Of a stretch of 24,003 bases of DNA, positions 7,690 through 15,040 are shown piece after piece; the first letter of the stretch is position 1, and the number at the start of each line of letters is the position of its first letter. Source of the stretch: Pseudomonadota bacterium (GTDB taxonomy: Bacteria > Pseudomonadota > Gammaproteobacteria > Steroidobacterales > Steroidobacteraceae). The stretch is taken from positions 1 through 24,003 of the forward strand of contig JAEZCR010000081.1 in the NCBI GenBank assembly GCA_023433465.1. Reading direction: 5' to 3'. A program made the translations under genes and the position numbers. The notes under the pieces were generated by a model. That model did not search any database. It saw only the letters and a list, made by a program, of their open reading frames with translations, and was not told the origin of the DNA.

Positions 7690-9567
7690 ATGCAAATTCA
7701 GACGGTTTCGGCAGCTCGCGCGGACCGCGCGCGCAAACCACGAAAGAAAGTCGTCGCGACTTCTCCCGGAATTTCCGTGCCAGGCACCGTCCCGGCACGG
7801 GACGCGCTGCTCACCAATTTCGGGAAGGCGACGCTGGTGGATCGGTATCTGCTGCCGGGAGAGACGACGCAGGATCTGTTCGCGCGCGTGGCACGCGCGT
7901 ACGCCGACGATTCCGACCATGCGCAGCGGCTCTACGACTACATGTCGAAGCTGTGGTTCATGCCGGCCACGCCCATCCTCTCGAATGGCGGCACGGATCG
8001 CGGTCTGCCGATTTCGTGTTTCCTCAACGCGGTCGAGGACAATCTGGACGGCATCGTCGACACGTGGACCGAGAACGTCTGGCTCGCCTCGAACGGCGGC
8101 GGTATCGGCACGTACTGGGGCGGCGTGCGTTCGATCGGCGAGACGGTGAAGGGCTGCGGCCAGACCTCCGGAATCATCCCGTTCGTGCGCGTGATGGATT
8201 CGCTCACGCTCGCGATTTCGCAGGGCTCGCTGCGACGCGGATCGGCCGCGGTCTATCTCGACGTGCACCACCCAGAGATCGAGGAGTTCATCGAGATCCG
8301 CAAACCCTCGGGCGACTTCAATCGCAAGAGCCTGAACCTGCACCACGGCATCTGCATCACCGACGAGTTCATGGAGGCGGTGCGCGACGACCGGCCCTTC
8401 GCGCTGCGCAGCCCGAAGGACGGCAAGGTACTGCGCGCGGTCAACGCTCGGCAGCTCTGGCAGAAAATCCTCGAGACTCGCCTGCAGACCGGCGAGCCCT
8501 ATCTACTATTCAGCGACACCGCCAACAACCAGCTCGCGCCCCACCAGAGGGAACTCGGCCTCAAGGTGCGCCAGTCGAACCTGTGCAGCGAGATCCTGCT
8601 GCCGACGGGCCGCGATCACCTCGGCAAGCCGCGCACGGCCGTCTGCTGTCTCTCCTCGGTGAACTTCGAAGCCTGGGACGAATGGAGCCGCGAGCCGCGC
8701 TTCATCGAAGACCTGCTGCGCATGCTCGACAATGTGCTGCAGGACTTCATCGACTACGCGCCCAGTTCGATGGATACGGCGCGTTACTCGGCGATGCGCG
8801 AACGTTCCGTCGGACTCGGCGCGATGGGTTTCCATTCGTACCTGCAGAACAACGGCATTCCGTTCGAAAGCGCGCTCGCGCGCGCCGCGAACCTGCGGAT
8901 GTTCAAACATCTGCGACGCGCGGCGGACGAGGCGTCGCGCGCGCTCGCGGAGGAGCGCGGTGCGTGCCCGGACGCGGCCGAGCACGGCGCGATGGAACGC
9001 TTCAGCCACAAGCTCGCGATCGCGCCGACCGCGAGCATCTCGGTGATCTGCGGCGGTACGAGCGCGTGCATCGAGCCCATCCCCGCGAACGTTTACACGC
9101 ACAAGACGCTGTCGGGCTCGTTCAGCGTGCGCAATCCCGCGCTGACCAGGCTGCTCGGGGCAAAGGGGCTCAACACCGAGGACACCTGGCAGTCGATCCT
9201 CGCGCACGAAGGATCCGTGCAGCACCTCGACGAACTCAGCGACGACGAAAAGGCCGTGTTCCGTACTGCCTTCGAGATCGACCAGCGTTGGGTCATCGAA
9301 CTCGCCGCCGACCGCGCACCGCTCATCTGCCAGGGTCAGTCGCTGAACCTCTATCTACGTAGCGACATCCACAAGTGGGACCTGCTGATGCTGCACTGGA
9401 CCGCGTGGGAACGCGGCGTGAAGTCGCTGTACTACTGCCGCAGCAAGAGCGTGCAGCGCGCCGGCTTCGCCGGCGTAGAGGCGGACAACACGCGCAAGCT
9501 GCCCGTGAAGCCGCTCGCGGCCGAAACCGACGAAGCCAAGTACGACGAATGCCTGTCGTGCCAGTAG
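7690..9567 (+). CDS. nrdA: ribonucleoside-diphosphate reductase, large (catalytic) subunit, class I
   Basis: This 625-residue cytoplasmic enzyme reduces ribonucleotides to deoxyribonucleotides, using a radical delivered by NrdB. Visible motifs: Cys110 (PISCFLN) and Cys319 (CCLSSVNF) as the redox pair, the N-L-C-S-E active-site loop with Asn297, Cys299 and Glu301, and a C-terminal CLSC shuttle pair (Cys621, Cys624). It is shorter than E. coli NrdA and starts directly with the catalytic core after a basic tail. The N-terminal ATP-cone domain for dATP inhibition is absent, so overall activity control may rest more on transcription and the riboswitch. Residues about 25-37 (SPGISVPGTVPAR) derive from a palindromic DNA element also found in another gene of this window. 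The ATG at 7690 has a GGAG ribosome site 7 bases upstream. Confidence 0.96.
   Translation: MQIQTVSAARADRARKPRKKVVATSPGISVPGTVPARDALLTNFGKATLVDRYLLPGETTQDLFARVARAYADDSDHAQRLYDYMSKLWFMPATPILSNGGTDRGLPISCFLNAVEDNLDGIVDTWTENVWLASNGGGIGTYWGGVRSIGETVKGCGQTSGIIPFVRVMDSLTLAISQGSLRRGSAAVYLDVHHPEIEEFIEIRKPSGDFNRKSLNLHHGICITDEFMEAVRDDRPFALRSPKDGKVLRAVNARQLWQKILETRLQTGEPYLLFSDTANNQLAPHQRELGLKVRQSNLCSEILLPTGRDHLGKPRTAVCCLSSVNFEAWDEWSREPRFIEDLLRMLDNVLQDFIDYAPSSMDTARYSAMRERSVGLGAMGFHSYLQNNGIPFESALARAANLRMFKHLRRAADEASRALAEERGACPDAAEHGAMERFSHKLAIAPTASISVICGGTSACIEPIPANVYTHKTLSGSFSVRNPALTRLLGAKGLNTEDTWQSILAHEGSVQHLDELSDDEKAVFRTAFEIDQRWVIELAADRAPLICQGQSLNLYLRSDIHKWDLLMLHWTAWERGVKSLYYCRSKSVQRAGFAGVEADNTRKLPVKPLAAETDEAKYDECLSCQ
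7766..7800. repeat. palindromic element within nrdA (copy 1)
   Basis: The core GTGCCAGGCACCG (7777-7789) is preceded by TCCCGGAATTTCC. The same kind of core, preceded in reverse orientation by TCCCGGATTCCG, occurs in the flavoprotein gene at 23051-23100. In nrdA it is read as I-S-V-P-G-T in the poorly conserved N-terminal tail, where an in-frame insertion would be tolerated. Confidence 0.6.
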
Positions 9568-9577
9568 GAAGAACATC

Positions 9578-10636
9578 ATGTCCTCACAAATCGAACTGAT
9601 CGCGAAGCCCGGCCTGCTGACGCCTTCGAAGTCGTACAAGCCGTTCCGTTATCCCTGGGCGATCGAATACTGGCGCCGCCAGCAGCAGATCCACTGGATG
9701 CCCGAGGAAATTCCGCTCGGCGAGGACTGCAAGGACTGGAGCGGCCGCATCACCGAGGCGGAGCGCAACCTGCTCACGCAGGTGTTCCGCTTCTTCACGC
9801 AATCGGACGTCGAGGTGCAGGACAACTACATGGAGCGCTACGCGCGCGTATTCCGTCCGACCGAGATAAAGATGATGCTCGCGGCGTTCGCCAACATGGA
9901 AACCGTGCACATCGCGGCCTACGCACTGCTGCTCGAGACGCTCGGCATGCCGGACACCGAGTTCACCGCGTTCATGGACTACGCGGCGATGCGCGACAAG
10001 CACGACTATCTGCAGGGCTTCGGCGTCGACACCGACGCCGACGTGCTGCGCACGCTCGCGATGTTCGGCGGCTTCACCGAGGGGCTGCAGCTCTTCGCGA
10101 GCTTCGCGATCCTGCTCAACTTCCCGCGGCACAACAAGATGCGAGGCATGGGGCAGGTCGTGAGCTGGTCGGTACGCGATGAGACGTTGCACTGCGAGGG
10201 CATCATCCGGCTGTTCCATACCTTCGCGCAGGAGACGGGCGCGCTGTCGCAGGCGGTGCGCGACGATATCGTGGAATGCGCGCGGACCGTCGTGAAGCTC
10301 GAGGACCGTTTCGTCGACCTCGCGTTCGAAATGGGCCCGGTCGAAGGACTCGCCGCCTCGGAGGTGAAGCAATACATCCGCTACATCGCGGACTGGCGCC
10401 TCAAGCAGTTAGGCCTGCCGCAACTCTACGGCGTGAAGGAACACCCGCTGCCCTGGCTCACCGCGATGCTGAACGGCGTCGAGCACGCGAACTTCTTCGA
10501 GACGCGCGCGACCGAATACGCCAAGGCGGCGACCGGCGGCGCGTGGCATGGCCACGAAGGCGCGTGGGGGCTGTTCGATCGCAGGGTCGCGCGGCGCGGA
10601 CAGCTCGATCTCATCGGGGGGCGCGACGCGAACTGA
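9578..10636 (+). CDS. nrdB: ribonucleoside-diphosphate reductase, small (radical) subunit, class I
   Basis: This 352-residue ferritin-like protein houses the metal centre and tyrosyl radical for NrdA. Metal ligands can be assigned by spacing to E. coli R2: Asp77 (QSDVEV), Glu108 and His111 (METVH), the Glu in EGLQLF, and the Glu/His of RDETLH. Tyr115 (HIAAY) is at the position of the radical Tyr122, so this is a tyrosyl-radical enzyme by sequence rather than a Phe-substituted class Ic type. The start is supported by AGGAAG 7 bases upstream, which partly overlaps the nrdA stop region; the 10-bp gap shows co-transcription with nrdA. The C-terminus (GGRDAN) differs from the usual acidic tail that docks to NrdA. 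Confidence 0.95.
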   Translation: MSSQIELIAKPGLLTPSKSYKPFRYPWAIEYWRRQQQIHWMPEEIPLGEDCKDWSGRITEAERNLLTQVFRFFTQSDVEVQDNYMERYARVFRPTEIKMMLAAFANMETVHIAAYALLLETLGMPDTEFTAFMDYAAMRDKHDYLQGFGVDTDADVLRTLAMFGGFTEGLQLFASFAILLNFPRHNKMRGMGQVVSWSVRDETLHCEGIIRLFHTFAQETGALSQAVRDDIVECARTVVKLEDRFVDLAFEMGPVEGLAASEVKQYIRYIADWRLKQLGLPQLYGVKEHPLPWLTAMLNGVEHANFFETRATEYAKAATGGAWHGHEGAWGLFDRRVARRGQLDLIGGRDAN

Positions 10637-10650
10637 ACTGCCGTGTCATC

Positions 10651-11610
10651 TCATTTGGGGCAGGTACTGTGCGCGCCCAGCACGTTGGAGCACCAGAGCA
10701 GGCGTTCAACGACGATCGATTGGTAGTCGTCGCAGGGCTCCTGGCAGGCACCGTTGATGCGAATCGACAGGCCATACTTGTCGTGCAGAAATCTCGTCAT
10801 CGGTACGCGCAGGGAATACGGATCGAACTTCTCGGGGGCGTGGACCGGGCCGACGACACTGACGTCATAGTAGGGCTCCGACATCCAGGGCATCGCCCCG
10901 CCGAAGATCTCGAACTTCCCGACACCATAGGTGAGTGCGACGAGATCCTTGATGTTGATGCGATGAATCTCCACGCGATCCCGGCTCGCGTTCACGCGGG
11001 TGGGGCCGAATGCGGAAGCGGATTCACGCATCGAGATGCTCGCGGACATCATCGAATGCGTGTCGATGGAGAGCGCGGCCTGGCGCAGCAGGCGATCCTG
11101 CAAGCCACCCGAGACGAATGGAATCGAAAGCGACAGCAACGCGACCGTCATCAATACGGCGGTCTTCAGGAGGCCGGGCGCCACCGGCCTGTTTTCCCAG
11201 TCGATCGCGAGGCGAGCTTCCTCCTCGATCCGTTCGTAGCGCGCAAAGCGCAATTCACGTCGTATACGCAGCAGGCACGCGGCCGACACGAACAGCGCGA
11301 TGATCAGCGCCATCACGAGCACGGAAGTCGTCGGCGCGAGCGCCTGCAGCGGTGCGGCACGAGGCATTGAAATGGCCAACGCGTCGGTCAGCACCGAGGG
11401 CGGCGGGGTGGCGCTGTGCCGCACCGGGAATCCGTACCACGCGCCCAGGTGGTACAGCCATGCAAACGGCACCGCGAACTTGAGGGCGGCCACGCGCCAT
11501 ACCCAGGCGCGGATGACGCTGGAATTCGGGCGCAGCATGACGGCGAGCACCCAGGCGACGAGAAAGAAACCGATCGATTGCCACAGGTGATCGACGATGC
11601 CGGCGAGCAT
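10651..11610 (-). CDS. M56/BlaR1-like membrane protein without peptidase motif, DUF3738-like C-terminus
   Basis: This 319-residue protein begins MLAGIVDHLWQS, shared in form with two other proteins of this window, and has about four hydrophobic segments in its first 190 residues. The M56 region lacks HExxH, so it cannot act as a zinc protease as BlaR1 does. The C-terminal half (VEIHRINIKDLVALTYGV, then YYDVSVVG and KYGLSIRING) matches the DUF3738/TIGR03435 pattern. It contains CQEPC and two more cysteines at the tail. It follows the serine hydrolase gene by 43 bp on the same strand and is probably co-transcribed under the same BlaI-type promoter. It may be a sensor, a partner of the full-length M56 protein or an accessory to the hydrolase; the function is unknown. 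It converges on nrdB with a 14-bp gap. Confidence 0.75.
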   Translation of the reverse strand: MLAGIVDHLWQSIGFFLVAWVLAVMLRPNSSVIRAWVWRVAALKFAVPFAWLYHLGAWYGFPVRHSATPPPSVLTDALAISMPRAAPLQALAPTTSVLVMALIIALFVSAACLLRIRRELRFARYERIEEEARLAIDWENRPVAPGLLKTAVLMTVALLSLSIPFVSGGLQDRLLRQAALSIDTHSMMSASISMRESASAFGPTRVNASRDRVEIHRINIKDLVALTYGVGKFEIFGGAMPWMSEPYYDVSVVGPVHAPEKFDPYSLRVPMTRFLHDKYGLSIRINGACQEPCDDYQSIVVERLLWCSNVLGAHSTCPK

Positions 11611-11653
11611 GAGTGGATAGTCAGGGCCGGGCCGAAAATCTCCCGAGGGTCCG

Positions 11654-13123
11654 TCAGCGGACCGGCACGGGCAGGCGCGCCCGCACGAACTCCGAGACGT
11701 TCTTGGCCGCGCCGAAATCGAAGTTCGACAACACGATCACCTGGTATCCCGTAGCAGGGTTGAACCAGGCCTCCGAATTCGAGCCCATTTCACCCCCGAT
11801 GCCTCCGATCCACAGCCCGCCACCGGGATACTCGTCGACCCATATCCCATAGCCGTATCCGTGGCCTTTCCACGCTTCGGTCTTCGGTTCAAACATGAGC
11901 CGCGTGAACTTCTCGTCGAGAACGCGCTGCGCGCGCAACGCGGCCAGGAAGCGAAGCATGTCGTCGGCCGTGGACCAGGCGCCGCCGGCGCCGTCGGCGC
12001 GATATTCGAGGTGCCGCCCCGCGGGGATCCACTCTCGCTCGCCCGGCGGCCTGAAATAACCCTTGGCGCGCCCCCGCATGTCGACGTCCACCGGTGGCGT
12101 GTCGGTGTGTTTCATGCCGGCGGGATCGAAGATCGCCTGCTGTAGATAGTCGTAGAAGCTCCTGCCGCTGACGTGTTCGATGGCGGCGCCGAGGTACATG
12201 AACCCGAGGTTGTGGTATTCGAACTTCTTGCCCGGCGCGAATAGCAGCGGATCGCCGCCGAAGATCCTTATGAAGTCATCGTGGGTCTGCAGTTCCTTGC
12301 GGTGTTCGTCGTTGCGGGGACCGTAAAAATCCCCCGCGCCGGAAGTGTGGGTGAGGAGCTGGTGGATGGTCGCGGGGGAAATGGGCTTGTCCGCCAGTGC
12401 CGGAACTATCTTCCCGATGCGGTCATCGAGCTTCAGCTTGCCGTCCTGAACCAGCCGGAGCACCGCCGCGGCGGTGAACATCTTGCTGGTCGACGCCGTG
12501 CGAAAGCGCGTGTCGACGCTGTTCGAGACCTTGCCTTCGCGATCGGCGAATCCATACGCCTCGCGGAGCAGGACCTCGCCGCCGCGCGCCAGCAGGATGA
12601 CGCCGGAGAACTTGTCTGCCTGCGCGCGGCGCGCCGTGTCGGCGCGCCAGGCCTCGATGGCGTCGGCCTCGGAGAGTCGCGGCACGCGGAACCTGGTCGG
12701 TGAATTGCCCCAGTCCAGGTGTACGAAGTTGACCCTGTGCGGGGCGGCCTTCTCGGTTTCCACCACGAACTCGAGCACGGCGTCCGAATCCCTCGCGCGC
12801 ACCCAGCCGTGCAGATTGTGAGGGCGGTCGTCATCCACCTCGATCAGGTCGAAGCCGCCAAACTCCTTGTGTTTGTACAGGCCCACGTCGACTTCCGGCG
12901 CGTCCGCCCAATCCGGCGAGAAATTGGCCTTGCGGTAGTCCTCCATCACGGCGCGGTCACCGGAGTTGATCGCCTCCAGTAGTTTGCGCGCCTGGACCGA
13001 CGCGGGATTGTTCGACGCCTGCGATCCCTTTCCAGGACTCGTGCCCGCTGCGTCGCAGGCGACGGGGCCGAGGAACAGCAACGAGAGCATCAGCGCGCTG
13101 CACATGATGTGACGGAATTCCAT
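11654..13123 (-). CDS. serine hydrolase, class C beta-lactamase/PBP-like lipoprotein
   Basis: This 489-residue protein has a signal peptide with lipobox GPVAC (Cys23), so it is probably a lipoprotein. A roughly 120-residue N-terminal domain precedes the serine hydrolase domain (about 165-485). The active site is S-T-S-K (Ser211, Lys214) with the Tyr303-His-Asn305 motif. A Gly-rich GGIGGEMG segment stands at the third-motif position instead of KTG, as is common in esterase/D-aminopeptidase-like members. Such proteins cut beta-lactams, D-amino-acid peptides or small esters; the substrate cannot be assigned. The promoter carries a paired BlaI-type operator identical in layout to that of blaI, so the gene is a likely target of the BlaI/M56 system here. 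A membrane protein gene of the M56-like family follows in the same operon. Confidence 0.88.
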   Translation of the reverse strand: MEFRHIMCSALMLSLLFLGPVACDAAGTSPGKGSQASNNPASVQARKLLEAINSGDRAVMEDYRKANFSPDWADAPEVDVGLYKHKEFGGFDLIEVDDDRPHNLHGWVRARDSDAVLEFVVETEKAAPHRVNFVHLDWGNSPTRFRVPRLSEADAIEAWRADTARRAQADKFSGVILLARGGEVLLREAYGFADREGKVSNSVDTRFRTASTSKMFTAAAVLRLVQDGKLKLDDRIGKIVPALADKPISPATIHQLLTHTSGAGDFYGPRNDEHRKELQTHDDFIRIFGGDPLLFAPGKKFEYHNLGFMYLGAAIEHVSGRSFYDYLQQAIFDPAGMKHTDTPPVDVDMRGRAKGYFRPPGEREWIPAGRHLEYRADGAGGAWSTADDMLRFLAALRAQRVLDEKFTRLMFEPKTEAWKGHGYGYGIWVDEYPGGGLWIGGIGGEMGSNSEAWFNPATGYQVIVLSNFDFGAAKNVSEFVRARLPVPVR

Positions 13124-13141
13124 GGTTGCGTCCCGCAGTTC

Positions 13142-13188
13142 TACTACAACTGCGGCCTAATCTACGACAATCGTAGTAATCAAGGCAA
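13142..13188 (-). promoter_or_regulatory. promoter of the hydrolase operon with two BlaI-type operators
   Basis: On the minus strand TTGCCT (-35, 13183-13188) and TAGATT (-10, 13159-13164) are 18 bp apart. A strong site, TACGACAATCGTAGTA (13163-13178), matches TACnACAnnTGTnGTA at 11 of 12 fixed positions and lies mostly in the spacer. A weaker site (13142-13157, TACTACAACTGCGGCC) lies 21 bp closer to the gene. The BlaI promoter at 22125-22171 repeats this arrangement, including the 21-bp offset and the 18-bp spacer. Repressor binding would block the polymerase. Confidence 0.75.
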
Positions 13189-13230
13189 GTCGCGATCGCC
13201 GGTCGACGGACCGATGTCAGACGGAGTCGG

Positions 13231-14982
13231 TCAGGTGCCCGTTTCGGCTACGGAGTTCGGCGGGTCGCCATTACGACGGCCACGGAATTCCGCCACGCGA
13301 TTGCGCCCGGCCTGCTTGGCCGAATACATCGCGGCATCCGCGGCCTCGAAGAACTTCTCGGGGCTCGCGTATTCGTCGCCCGTCAGGCAGGCGTAACCGA
13401 CCGAGATCGTGATCGACAGATCGCCCGCGATCAGCGTCTGCGCGGCGCTGCGCAGACGTTCGGCCACCATGCCCGCCACGGCTGCGTCGGAGTTCGGCAG
13501 GATCACGCAGAATTCCTCGCCGCCGTAGCGGCAGGCGACGAACGGCTTGCGCGCGTGCCTGCGGATCACGCCACCGAGCAGTTTGATCGCCTCGTCGCCC
13601 TGCGCGTGGCCGTGGCGATCGTTGTATTGCTTGAAATGATCGATATCGAGCACGAGCAGGGCGAGCGGGAGGCCGGACTGCCGTGCGGCGTTGAATTCCG
13701 CGAGCAGCTTGTGATCGAAGTGGCGCCGGTTGCCGAGCAGCGTGAGCGGATCCGTGCGGCTCTGCTGCTGCAGCTCGCTCATGCGGCTCGACAGTGTCAT
13801 CGAGAGCAGGATCATCTCGAGCAGGGATCCCACCTGCCAGCTGTGCTGCGTGAGAAAGGTGTGCGGCAGCACGCCGAAGTTCTTGAGCACGAAGATGATG
13901 GACCCGGCGAGGAACGCGCTCCACGCGATGACGAAGAATCGCGCCGGGCGCGAGCCCGCGAGCAGGCTCACCACGCCGAGCGTGATCAGGAAGATCACGG
14001 AGACCAGGATGAGGAACGTGACCGGCCGGACCAGCACGGCGTAATCGAGCACCGGCACGAGCGCAACGGCGATAGCCGCGGCTATCTGCAGCCCGCGCGC
14101 GACCAGGAACAGCCGCGGCGTGTAGTCACGCGAGCGCAGGATCGTCGTCGAGAAGTGCAGCGCGGCGATCAGCGAGACGTTCAACAGTACCAGCAGGCAG
14201 GTGTTGGCCCATTGGGGACTCGTGGGCCACAGGTACTGGAACGCAAGTCCCGTGTTGACGCCCATGTACAGCCCGAACGTCGCGACGTAGGCGAAGTAGG
14301 CGAGGAACGCGTTGTCGCGCACCGCGAGGAACACGAGGCCGCTCCACACGAGCAGCATGATCACGCAGCCAAAGTACACACCGTAGGCGAGCTGCTCGCG
14401 GCTCACCGCGCCGGTCATCTCGGCCGCGTCGAGCAACGTGAGGTGGATGTCGACCGGACCCTGTGATGCGTATCGCAGATAGAACGTGCGCTCGCCCGCC
14501 GCGGGCAGATCCAGCGGGAAAAAGAAATCGCGGTGCGCGATGGCGCGCGAATCGAAGTCGAGCCGGTCGCCGGTCGCGATCTCGTGCCAGCCGCCGAGCG
14601 GATCGGGGCTGAAGAATGTGATGTAGTCGATGAGTGGATAGCCCTGGCGCAGGAAGACCTGCCGTGGCTCGGGCGCCGGATTGCGAAGTGTGAAACGCAC
14701 CCACCAGGCCGACGACGTGAAGCCGACGTTGGCCATCTCGGGCGTGGCCCGGCGAAAGCCGTCTGCCGCGGGCCCGGAGCTTATATCGGCGATGCCGAGC
14801 TCCCCGCCCGGATCCTCGAGTAGTTCGACCTCCCCGCTGAAACGCTCGATGCGCAGCGCTTCTCCGGGAATCGTCGTGACGACGGGCTCGCCAAGTGCGA
14901 CTTCCGTCACCAAACAAACAACCAGAAGCAGGCCTGCCGACCACGCGATTGAAACTTTTCCCGAGCGGTACACAATCGCCAT
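13231..14982 (-). CDS. diguanylate cyclase with 7TMR-DISM sensor
   Basis: This protein of about 583 residues has a signal segment (about 12-32). A periplasmic 7TMR-DISMED2-like domain (about 40-190; WWVRFTLRNP and VFLRQGYPLIDYITFF) follows. Next come seven hydrophobic helices (about 205-410), a short coiled linker and a C-terminal GGDEF domain. The catalytic motif is GGEEF (RYGGEEFCVIL), preceded by RTDPLTLLGNRR and LDIDHFKQYND, so it should make cyclic di-GMP from two GTP. No clear RxxD inhibitory site stands five residues before GGEEF. The domain order implies that an extracytoplasmic, possibly carbohydrate-like, ligand controls c-di-GMP synthesis. The start may be the ATG at 14982 or the GTG at 14973, which has GAAGGA at a better distance. 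The gene is divergent from the cytochrome gene across 58 bp. Confidence 0.92.
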   Translation of the reverse strand: MAIVYRSGKVSIAWSAGLLLVVCLVTEVALGEPVVTTIPGEALRIERFSGEVELLEDPGGELGIADISSGPAADGFRRATPEMANVGFTSSAWWVRFTLRNPAPEPRQVFLRQGYPLIDYITFFSPDPLGGWHEIATGDRLDFDSRAIAHRDFFFPLDLPAAGERTFYLRYASQGPVDIHLTLLDAAEMTGAVSREQLAYGVYFGCVIMLLVWSGLVFLAVRDNAFLAYFAYVATFGLYMGVNTGLAFQYLWPTSPQWANTCLLVLLNVSLIAALHFSTTILRSRDYTPRLFLVARGLQIAAAIAVALVPVLDYAVLVRPVTFLILVSVIFLITLGVVSLLAGSRPARFFVIAWSAFLAGSIIFVLKNFGVLPHTFLTQHSWQVGSLLEMILLSMTLSSRMSELQQQSRTDPLTLLGNRRHFDHKLLAEFNAARQSGLPLALLVLDIDHFKQYNDRHGHAQGDEAIKLLGGVIRRHARKPFVACRYGGEEFCVILPNSDAAVAGMVAERLRSAAQTLIAGDLSITISVGYACLTGDEYASPEKFFEAADAAMYSAKQAGRNRVAEFRGRRNGDPPNSVAETGT

Positions 14983-15040
14983 CCTTCGACGAAATTGTTT
15001 GTTCGCGAAGTATGCGTCAGATCGGGCAGGGAGTAACGCG

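Noticed and set aside
10741..10753. CTGGCAGGCACCG as a third copy of the palindromic element
   Set aside because: It lacks the left half of the palindrome and the TCCCGGA flank; chance similarity.
14681..15040. Extending the cytochrome gene upstream to 14681
   Set aside because: The extension overlaps the divergent cyclase gene. The ATG at 15041 has a good ribosome site and begins directly with a membrane anchor.
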